Assembly (NCBI GenBank): GCA_018292915.2
Contig: JACVVK020000198.1
Location: forward strand, 333,501-397,500
Reading direction: 5' to 3'
DNA length: 64,000 nt
DNA from: Batillaria attramentaria
Lineage: Eukaryota; Mollusca; Gastropoda; Batillariidae
Position numbers and translations under genes: made by a program. Positions 26,887 through 35,816 of this stretch are shown here, piece by piece. Within the stretch, counting starts at the first letter, position 1; every line of letters begins with the position of its first letter. The notes beneath the pieces were generated by a model. That model saw only the letters and a program-made list of their open reading frames with translations. It made no database searches and had not been told where the DNA came from.

Positions 26887-28183
26887 CATTAATCATTTAA
26901 ACCACACACCGACTGTAAACGCATATGCCGCATGGGGCAGATTGATTTGCAATTCAACCTGCTTTATGCAGAATGTTTATCTCACTTTATGGTTGCTTAT
27001 GAAATAGATGCCAGATTTCACATTTATTTTCGTCCATGAATCCCAGAGAGTGTTGTTAATCAAAGCAAAAAACAAAACTTTTAGACTAGACGAGTGTCTA
27101 ACGTGCATAAAAACCGCCATCTCTCTCTCTCTCTCTCTCTCTCGATACTATTTTTTCCTCCCCCCCCCCCACCCTGTTTTGATGTTGTCTTTCTTCCAAT
27201 ACCCTTTAATGTAGAAATAGCAGGGCAGCATGTAAGACAGGCAGCAGTGCCTAAATGCTCTATCCTGAATAAACAACGTTTCATCATCAACGTTTCATCT
27301 CACTCTCTCTCTCTCTGAGTAACTGACGGATGCGAAACTGATCACTTTTATTTCCAGACGCGCAACGTAATCTACTGGTCTGCTGACGTTTCACACTGGT
27401 TAAAGATTAAAATCCGTTGCCTTAGAGTATTTAAACACCCTAAATGGAAAATATTTCCTAAGAAGACCTTCAGTTCAGCCATATTTTAAACAATAAGAAA
27501 CTAAAACAGTAGACGGAAATGACGATATCGTACAATCATCAAATTAACATTAAACTTGACACCAAATAACGATGGCTGGTAACAGTGGGCATACAGAAAA
27601 ATGAGAGAAATAACTGTATTACCGAGCAGACTGCTGTTTTACAAACACCTTGATTACATATTGACATACAATGTAAGTGGTGCATTGCTTATATCGATGC
27701 CTTCAGGTACATTGAGAACACGGCTGTGCTATTATGAAAAACACATTACAGAAAACATCGTATAACGCAAAAACGTATCATGATTAAAAAAATAATAATA
27801 AAACCGGACAAACACTCATAACTCAGTCCTTATTGTTTCCGTAGTTCGAAAGAATCGCAAGTCACTTCTTAAACAATGCCAACATCCTCACAGCAATCAA
27901 AAGTCACTTGAAGTCAGGTTGTACTCTAGGAATCAGCGACTGGCCGCCTTCTGTTGAGACGGGTTTGTTACTTTGAAAGTCACGTTGTTGTCTTTGTCAG
28001 GATTTGGTTTCTCCTCAACATTAGATCTTTAAAGTCATTGTATCTGATAGCTGTGAATATGTGTTCTTAACAAGCTATGCTGCACCCTAAAAATGATGTC
28101 TTTTTTGAAACTTTTGTTGCCATAGATATGCTATTTTGATGACTGTTGTTGGCATGATGCGGTTTCCTCGTGTTTAAGGCCCT
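26498..28183. other. Intergenic, between the DIPK1-like gene and the coiled-coil cluster
   Basis: Holds a 75-base (GT)n tract at 26810-26884 and a retroelement 3' end at 27220-27300 that shares CTCTATCCTGAATAAA and TTTCATCATC with 20400-20450. I see nothing else. Confidence 0.6.
26810..26884. repeat. (GT)n microsatellite
   Basis: 75 bases of uninterrupted GT upstream (5') of the DIPK1-like start. Confidence 0.97.
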
Positions 28184-29200
28184 TTATTGTACTTGAGTGC
28201 CGTAGTGCCTGTGAATTCGCTCCATCTCTTCTTTCATCGACTGGAACATGTTGTCATAGTTCTTCTGCATCCTGTCCCTCTCCTCCTTCATGGACTGAAG
28301 CAGGCTGTCGTAGCTTTTCTGCATCCTTTCCCGCCCTTCTCGCATGTCTTCGTTTATCGCTTGGTTCTGCTTCTCGTAATTCTTTTGCATTCTCTCCATC
28401 TCCTCTTTCATGGACTTGATGTGGTCGTCGTGGCTTTTCTGAATCCTGTCTCTCTTCTCCTTCATGTCAGTTCTCAAGGACTCCAGCTGCGATTCGTGGT
28501 GGGTGTGCATTCTCTCCAGCTCAGCTTTCATGGACTGGACGGTGGTGTCGAAGAGAGCCTGCATTCCCTCTTTCTCCTCCTTCGTCTGTTCCTTCAAAGC
28601 TTGCATCTCGGCGTCATGGCTCTTCTGTTTTCTGTCTAGTTCTTCTTGCATGGACTGAAGCTTTCCGTCAGCGTTCCGCTGGATCCGCTCTATCTCCTTC
28701 TCCATGTAGTCCTTGATTGTCTGAAGCTGCGTCTCGTGGTCTCTCTGCGTTCTTTCAGCGTCTTCTTTCATGAGCTGGACTTGGTTGTCGTGGTGTCTCT
28801 GCATCCACTCTCTGTCTTTTGCCATTTGGTCTCTCAGTGACTGCAGCTGGTCGGCGTGATCCTTTTGGGTTCTCTCCCTCTGTTCTTTCGCTTCCTTTTT
28901 CACTACATTCATCTGCTCGTCGTGCTTTTTCTGCATCGCCCTTTTCTCTTCTTTCATTTCCACTTTCACGATCTGTATCTGTTCGGCGTGAACCTTTTTC
29001 ATTCTCTGCATCTCGCCATCCATTTCTTCCTTCACCGTTCTCACCCGCGTATCGTGAGCTTCTTGCATCTTCATTTTCTCTTCAGAGAACAGCCGCTCTT
29101 TCTCCATCATTTGACAGACTAGTGCTGTGTTTTCTTCCTTCAATCTCTCAATCTCTTTCTTCGACCAGTCCTCCATTTGGTAGATATTTTGATCCGACAT
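28184..29200 (-). CDS. Coiled-coil protein, cluster gene 4 (338 aa), family not recognised
   Basis: One uninterrupted coding exon. Almost the whole protein is charged alpha-helix built of modules that begin His/Tyr-Asp/Glu and read like H-D-x-Q-L-Q-x-M-K-E-E. From the first clear module the lengths are 22, 22, 22, then alternate 22 and 18 residues, ending with two 18s. No catalytic motif, signal peptide or membrane segment is visible. The ATG at 29200 follows a possible 5'UTR exon (29519-29201) that starts after a TATGTTTTTCAG acceptor. It is the smallest and most 3' member of four same-strand neighbours. Its TAA stop lies inside an AATAAA (28188-28183). It could be a scaffold or filament-like protein; that is only a guess. 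Confidence 0.85.
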   Translation of the reverse strand: MSDQNIYQMEDWSKKEIERLKEENTALVCQMMEKERLFSEEKMKMQEAHDTRVRTVKEEMDGEMQRMKKVHAEQIQIVKVEMKEEKRAMQKKHDEQMNVVKKEAKEQRERTQKDHADQLQSLRDQMAKDREWMQRHHDNQVQLMKEDAERTQRDHETQLQTIKDYMEKEIERIQRNADGKLQSMQEELDRKQKSHDAEMQALKEQTKEEKEGMQALFDTTVQSMKAELERMHTHHESQLESLRTDMKEKRDRIQKSHDDHIKSMKEEMERMQKNYEKQNQAINEDMREGRERMQKSYDSLLQSMKEERDRMQKNYDNMFQSMKEEMERIHRHYGTQVQ

Positions 29201-29519
29201 CTTTATATCTCAACTACCGAACTAAACGACTGCTTTCCCTGTTGCTTTCTCTCTTCCTTCTTAACTAGTCCTTCTATAAGTGATGTTTTCACTTGGTCGT
29301 GCTGTGGACCAGTTCTGGAGCTGAATGTTGTAAAAACTGTCAGAGCAATTAAATCTTGTGGTCAGCGCTTCGAGCAAACTTGACAGACGTTCAACCGCGA
29401 CTGGTCTATTTAAAGATGCGTGTGACTTCGATGGTTTCCAAGCATTGAGCGTTTATTCGGGGCCAAGGGTTCCTCCTGGTGCTGCTCCAGATGTTGGAGA
29501 GGCGTTGCTTGGTGCGGAC
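29201..29519 (-). other. Predicted 5'UTR exon portion of cluster gene 4
   Basis: A pyrimidine-rich acceptor (TTATGTTTTTCAG, ag at 29521-29520 on the - strand) precedes the start codon by 319 bases. The upstream noncoding exon is not identified. Confidence 0.4.
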
Positions 29520-30711
29520 CTGAAAAACATAAGACGGATATCGATGTCATGTGATCGCCGTAATTATCAAGGTGTCTGGTTGGCTGGTTGGTTTATGTCC
29601 TTTTCCGCCACGTAAGTGTGTGATGATATCAAGCACGGAGCAAGAAGGAGAACGCCAGCATAGAGGGTGCTGGCCCCTAACTGTGAGTCGACCTACTGTG
29701 TCGAAAGTGATAAACTTTGTTGCTTCATGATTAGGTAATACAAGGTCGATAATGCCAATATTTCAACATCTGTGTAGTTGAAAATAACTGATCAAGGCGT
29801 AGCGTGCGTAGCAGTTGTGTGAGTTTTCAAATGCACGTTACAACTACACCAGTTAACGAAAGATAACATTATTAGGCGAGGTACAAACTGACCACCACAT
29901 TCATGATGCCGCTCGCAAGAGTGAGCAAGTGAACAAACTGATTATTATAAAGACTCTCGTGGCTACTTCAGTACAAGTTGTCGGCAAGACTTGTCTGTCA
30001 CACACATCGTCAACTAGGGCCCGTAGGTAAAACTCGAGGTTAATTATTTAACCCACGGATACGGGCCTAACCCAGACTAGGACCCCCAAAAAAGCCCAAA
30101 ACAAAATCAAATAAAAAAAGGAAGCGAAGAAAGGAAGATAAAAATCCTTCTATATCGCCATAGGCACCTTGCTGGAATGGGCCCCTCTTCCTGATATAAA
30201 AAAATTAATCCTAGAGCTAGTTTAGTTCGAGGTTACACTCTTACCCTCTATCCCGGGGCTAAACTCCCTAAACCCGACTTTTACATGCGGGTCCAGGCGA
30301 GCAGTCACGCAAACCCATAAAGCAATCAGCCAGTACAGCAATCAGTCAAAACAAATTTACTGGATATAGGCTACGTAACACGATTGATTTCCCCTCAGTA
30401 AAATTAACATCTGCTATATCAATGCTTTTTTTTCAAATTCGGTTAATTGGTGCATAATTCTGAAGTGCGCGTCTACGTCAAAGTGGCCACAATTATTGTT
30501 TTGTTGTGTGAAAATTAACGGCTGAAAAAATAATCGTACATACATTTCGGTCTCATTGATACGGAGTAGTTTTAAGCTTTTGAATTATTGTATGTATGAT
30601 TATTTTGCTGTTCATATGCAGGAAGCTTTGACGGAGACATGCACTTCAGAATTATTCACCACTAACCGAAAAAAAAAAAAAACATATTCTCGGCGATGTT
30701 TCCTATTACCT
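29520..30711. other. Intergenic between cluster genes 3 and 4
   Basis: About 1.2 kb. A decayed - strand SINE-A copy lies at ~29571-29700 (TGTCCTTTTCCGCCACGTAA, GATATCAAGCACGGAGCAA). The rest is AT-rich with no repeat or gene signal that I can support. Confidence 0.55.
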
Positions 30712-33700
30712 CTACTGAAGCTGCTGATACAACTTGTTTCCCATCAAACCACTGATTCTCCTCTGGAACCAGTCAATCCCTTGAGCAGTCTGGTTGTCAT
30801 GGCGTTCCTGGCATTTGTCCATAGACTCGTGTCTTTTCTCTAACCTCACCACGGCGTCTTCCAGTCTGTCCTTCAGTCTCTCCACCCGATCCTCGTGCAG
30901 CTTCTTCAGAGCGCTGACCTCCTCCTTGTGGCCTTCCTTCATGGAATTCACGTGGCGCTCGTGCCTCCTCGCCGTCTTCTCTCTTTCTTCGTTCATTTTA
31001 TTCTTCAGGAACATGACCTCTGCATCGTGCCGTCTTTCCAGCGCTTCTCTTTCTTCCCGCAAGTCTTCTCTGCTGGACTCGGGTTCACTTGCGTTTCGTC
31101 TCTCAGATCTTGCCCTTTCCTCTTTCATTGCATTTCTCATGGACTCAAGCTGATCGTCGCACGCTCGCTGCATCGCCTTCCTGTCCTCTTCCAGGTCTTC
31201 CTTCATCGTCTGGATCTTGTAGTCGAACTGTTTCTGCATTCTGTCGACTTCTGTCTTCAGTGTAGACTCGACCACCTGCATCTGAGCGTTGTGGGTCTGC
31301 TTCATTGTCTCCAGTTTGGCAGAGGCAGTCTTGAGTTGACTTTCATGCTCTGTCTTCATTGCGTGCTTTTCGCTTTCTGCCTTCTCTAGCTGGTCTTTAA
31401 ACAGTGTCTGCATCCGGAGCTTGTCTTCGTCCAGTGATGATATCTGGCTGTAAAGCGTTCTCTCCATACGGTCGCTGTATGATTTCTCTGCGTGCAGTTT
31501 TTCTTCATAGTGAGTTTTCAGCAGTGACATTTCTTTGTTCAGGCGAGCTTCAAGTGTCTGGACTTTCTCCTCATGGGCTTTCTGTGTGTTAGTTTTGTCC
31601 TCTTCTGCAGCCCGTAATTGACCTTCAGTAACTTTCTGCATGTGGAGCTTTTCTCTCTCAAAGTTTTCCTTTAAGTGTTCCATTTCTACACTGTGATTTT
31701 CCAGTAGTCTTGCCTTCTCCCCTTCCATTGCTTGTATCTTGGAGGTAAGGGTTTGCTGCACTCTTTCGTTCGCTCCTGTTATTGTCATCATTTGTACAGC
31801 AAACTTTGTCTGAAATTTATCAGTTGCTGCTTTGTGGTTTGCCTGAAGGTGCTGCACATCAGACTCGTGTTTCTGACGCATGAAATCACTCTGTTGCTGA
31901 AGTGATTGTATTTGACTCTCGTACTGGCGCTGAGTGGCTGCAGCCTGCTCCTCCATCTCGTGGACAAGCGCATCGTGGGCGAGTTTCAATGCTTCGTTCT
32001 CGTCTTTTCTTTCTTTCTTCATTAGCTGCACCACGTTTTCATAACACTTTTCCAACTGCTCTTTCTCTTTCTGGAGTAACTCGAGCTCGTCAGAGTGGAT
32101 TTTGCGGAGTTTGCTCAGTTCGTCGTCCATTTCCTCTCTCATGATCTCGACAACGTGTGTGTGGGTCGTCTCCAGCATTTCCTTCTGTGCTGTCATCGCT
32201 TGTAGTTGTGTCTCATAATTCTTCTTTGCTCTGTCTCTGTCTTCGGTCAGCGTGCGTACACGGTCTTGGTGAGTTTCTTGCATTCGGTTTGCGTTCTCGC
32301 TCAGTGCTCTGATTGTCGATTCATTTCGTTGGCCCGTTTCCTCAAACTCTGTCCTCAATGCTTGTATCTGGCGGGTGTGTTCCTTCCTCTCTTCGTTGTG
32401 TTTCTGTTCCATGATCTGTATCTGATGGTCGTGGGTTTTCTGGTCTCTGGTTCTGTCGTCCCTCAAAGCCTGGAGCTGGTCCTGGTGGGTCTTTTCAAGC
32501 GCTTGACGATCTGCCTTTGCCTGATCGGTTATCAATTGAATCTGCGCTGCATGGTCTTTCTCCAACACTTCCATTTCCTCATTCATGGATTGCAGCTGCT
32601 CCTCGTGGATCGTCTTGACCTCTTGCATTTCTTCGCGCATTTTCTGTCGTTCATTTTCCGCTTTAGCTTCAAGTACTACTTGTCTTTCCCAGTTTTCTGC
32701 CATCAGCGATTGTACGCTTTGGTGGTGCTCTCTTCGCGTTCTTTCATTTTCGTCAAGAAGTGCTTGTATCTGGTTTTCAAACGTTATTGCGAGTGTGTTT
32801 CTCTCTTCCCTGGCTGTGTTGGTCATTGCTTGCAGCTGTTGTTCGTGTTCCTCCTTCATCCAGGCAATGTTTGTATTAAGAGACTGAATGTGCTCTTCGT
32901 GGCTCTTCTGCAGCGAAACTAATTCCTCATTCGTTTCCTCCTTCATGAGCTTGATCTGGGCGTTATGCTGCTCTTGGAGTTTCATATTTGCCTCCCGTAG
33001 AAGATGCACCTGTGCGTCGTAGCTACTCTCCACTCGTGCCAACTTTTCTTTCATCTCTCGCAGCTGGTCTTCGTAACTTTTCTGGATTTCTTTAAATCTA
33101 TTTTCCAGCTTCTGGTTTTGGTTTTGGTACATTTTCTGCTGATCACGGGTCATTCTTTCCGTTTCAGATTTCAAAAGTTTGGCCTTTTCTTCGTTGATTT
33201 CATTGTTTCTGTTCCTGTCCGCTTCCATTTTGAGTCGCAGTAAATGAACCTGGTCGAGATGATCCTTCTGTGTGTTGTCAATTGCTTCTCTCAGCAACTT
33301 CACTTGGTTGTCGTAGAACATTTTCATGCTGTCAATGTCCTCTTCCATGTTTGTCCTCAGCAGATGTGTATGATTTTCGTATGCTCTGGTTAAACTTCGG
33401 GACTCCGCTTCGCTGTTTCTCTTCATTGCTGTTTTACTGCACTCGTAATCGACTTGCAACTTCTCCTTTTCTGCTTCCAGCTGCCTCTTGCACTCCTTCA
33501 GTGACTCTTCGTGTTGCAACCTTTCTACAGACAAATTAAGTTGTAAGTCTTCGCTCTGTCGCTGTGCTTTTTCTTTATCTTCAGCCTGTTGCTTGTAAAC
33601 TTGCTCATGTCGGACCTGGTCTTGTTCCAGTAGGGACTGAAAGTACTCCTTCTGTCGTTGGTGCATCCCGTGGAACTTCGCCCTCTCTTTCTCGTGCTTC

Positions 33701-33777
33701 TCCTCGGCTTTGGCCGCTCGTTCTTTCAGCTGGGAAAGTTCAGCGCGCAGATCCTTCTTCGATTCTCTCGTGCACAT
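30712..33777 (-). CDS. Long coiled-coil protein, cluster gene 3 (1021 aa), family not recognised
   Basis: A single coding exon of 3066 bases from ATG 33777 (MCTRESKKDLRAEL) to TAG at 30714-30712. The frame is open 11 codons further up, but without an ATG. The product is coiled coil nearly end to end. Modules of mostly 18 and 22 residues start with His/Tyr, for example H-E-E-Q-L-Q-S-M-N-E-E followed by H-A-A-Q-I-Q-L-I. There are no prolines to break the helix over long stretches. A short non-coil tail ends GLMGNKLYQQLQ. A TTGTTTCAG acceptor at 33849-33848 suggests a 5'UTR intron 71 bases above the ATG. The same module grammar occurs in the three neighbouring genes, which points to tandem duplication. 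Function unknown; resemblance to golgins, myosin rods or trichohyalin may be only compositional. Confidence 0.87.
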   Translation of the reverse strand: MCTRESKKDLRAELSQLKERAAKAEEKHEKERAKFHGMHQRQKEYFQSLLEQDQVRHEQVYKQQAEDKEKAQRQSEDLQLNLSVERLQHEESLKECKRQLEAEKEKLQVDYECSKTAMKRNSEAESRSLTRAYENHTHLLRTNMEEDIDSMKMFYDNQVKLLREAIDNTQKDHLDQVHLLRLKMEADRNRNNEINEEKAKLLKSETERMTRDQQKMYQNQNQKLENRFKEIQKSYEDQLREMKEKLARVESSYDAQVHLLREANMKLQEQHNAQIKLMKEETNEELVSLQKSHEEHIQSLNTNIAWMKEEHEQQLQAMTNTAREERNTLAITFENQIQALLDENERTRREHHQSVQSLMAENWERQVVLEAKAENERQKMREEMQEVKTIHEEQLQSMNEEMEVLEKDHAAQIQLITDQAKADRQALEKTHQDQLQALRDDRTRDQKTHDHQIQIMEQKHNEERKEHTRQIQALRTEFEETGQRNESTIRALSENANRMQETHQDRVRTLTEDRDRAKKNYETQLQAMTAQKEMLETTHTHVVEIMREEMDDELSKLRKIHSDELELLQKEKEQLEKCYENVVQLMKKERKDENEALKLAHDALVHEMEEQAAATQRQYESQIQSLQQQSDFMRQKHESDVQHLQANHKAATDKFQTKFAVQMMTITGANERVQQTLTSKIQAMEGEKARLLENHSVEMEHLKENFEREKLHMQKVTEGQLRAAEEDKTNTQKAHEEKVQTLEARLNKEMSLLKTHYEEKLHAEKSYSDRMERTLYSQISSLDEDKLRMQTLFKDQLEKAESEKHAMKTEHESQLKTASAKLETMKQTHNAQMQVVESTLKTEVDRMQKQFDYKIQTMKEDLEEDRKAMQRACDDQLESMRNAMKEERARSERRNASEPESSREDLREEREALERRHDAEVMFLKNKMNEEREKTARRHERHVNSMKEGHKEEVSALKKLHEDRVERLKDRLEDAVVRLEKRHESMDKCQERHDNQTAQGIDWFQRRISGLMGNKLYQQLQ

Positions 33778-33847
33778 CTTTGCGACGTTACTGGTGGACG
33801 AAATCTGCACAGTTCTCGAAGGTTTCTAAAGGCTTTCGATGTGAGAC

Positions 33848-34470
33848 CTGAAACAAGCAGCCGAGGGTGGCTTCGTGAGACCGATACCATCCGGTGTCTT
33901 TGAAGCGATATGTACCATCTACGGATATTATTTTACTTTGTTGATTTCAGCTCGGCTGAAGAAAATGCAAAACATATTGTATAATGCGTGATGTAACCGA
34001 CTTGCACATAGAACAGATGCTGTTTTTCAGTGCTGGGCTTTGACAGTGACACAACAAGGAGTTCTTCTTGTCATTAGAGGTGCCATTGCCACCGGTGTAG
34101 CGAAATGAAGATTTTGGTTATAACCTGCTGTGTCTAGTTTGGTAATATCTAGCGATTACTCCAGGTTTGTTGTTACTAAGGCTCGAGTTAGAATGCTTAT
34201 GGGACTAACTTTGTTACTTGATAATTAGCACTCAACATCATACTTAGCACCCTTTCAAGTATCTTATTCTTTCTTTAATGTACTCAGCGAATTACCGGCT
34301 TTAAAGTTAACTGACACACTCCTTCTAGTTCTAGGATTGCAGTGATAAAACCTAGGATAATGTGCAGGGAATCGTATTTCTGGTTGCATCGTAAACACTT
34401 TAGTGTCGTTTACATCCGTCGGAATCGTCAAAACAAGGTGACATCAATTGAGGAGAAAAAGACACGCGTG

Positions 34471-34501
<31 letters not shown>

Positions 34502-35236
34502 GCACGCACACGCGCGCGCGCGCGCGTAGTGTTTGTTGAAGGTTTGAATGCAACGTGTACGGTTCAATGAACTGTTTATGAATATATACATTCTGCCAAC
34601 GTTATTTCACGATACACCCTATAACACTAACGTCATTGAATAGACATAGCATATAGACATACTCTTTACTTTGTTTTATAAAAATGAAAGTCAACACCAG
34701 GGCGGAGAATCATTGTCGTTTATTTAGAAGACATAATGTTACTGAGAGCCACAACATTAAAGTTCACATGAGTAGTTGATGCCCAAGTTATACCAAACAA
34801 TATATGGTAAATTCTGGCAATACTGGGCAGTCATACAGTTTTAATTTTCCCTCCTCCCCTTCGCTTCGTTCGACGTCCTTTCCTCCACATTTCCTTCGAC
34901 ACCCTTCCCTTCATATTTCCTTTGATAAACTTACACTGCCTTCACGAGGAATTACATGCTTAAACGGTACGGCAAGAAGAATTCATTCCGAATGACATTG
35001 ATACAGTTTCTATTTCTTAACGGGAAAAGAAATTGGGAAAGATAGCTAAAGATATACTGTGGTTATCATCAGCCGAAAGTTTTCCACGAAATCACCAAAT
35101 GGTTACATGTTCTATTGTTTCTGGGAAACAAATCCATCTCGGTTATTCAGTAAGACTGCATGGCAGATAAACAGATGTGAGTATTAATAATCATCGAAAC
35201 AATCTGCGTGCGTGCGTGCGTGCGTGCGTGTGTGCG

Positions 35237-35276
<40 letters not shown>

Positions 35277-35816
35277 GTGATGAATGCCATCCAAGCAAAT
35301 AATATAGCACATAATTTCGCCAGCACTAGCACGATACTGGTTTCTAATTGACGAATATTGATGAGAACAAGGAAAGTGTTAAACATGTTACTGTTGGTCA
35401 CTTTGCACAATAATGACTCAGACTGGAGTACTGGCCATCATTCAAAATACACGTAAATACGTACAAATGATAAACATAAAATTGCAACATGGATTTTCAA
35501 AACTCATGCACACATTTCAAAATTACTTATTTACAGAATTTTTTTCCTGAAAACACTGTACACTTACACACAAAAAATTAAAGTTCGATCGTTGAAAAGT
35601 ATTTCCAGATGAAATAATTATTAGCGATGCACTCAAATACGTCTGAGGAAAAAGGTCTCACAGGAAGTAGTGTGGAAGTAGTGATTACACAAAGTGATTC
35701 TCAGATCAGCTGAATACTTGAGATTATCGAGTATCCATTCCTTCTACAAATACTGTTGGAATTTGATTCTGATTGAAGTTGATTCTGTATGTGCACAAGA
35801 AGCGGTTTCGGGTGTT
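33848..35816. other. Intergenic between cluster genes 2 and 3
   Basis: About 2 kb of AT-rich sequence with two microsatellites: (AC)n-(CG)n at ~34463-34528 and (GTGC)n-(GT)n at ~35205-35275. No gene signal. Confidence 0.6.

Noticed and set aside
28187..28840. Plus-strand ORFs antisense to the coiled-coil genes
   Set aside because: Shadows of the long - strand frames. Their Leu/His/Ser-rich composition is that expected from complementing Glu/Met/Lys/Gln codons.
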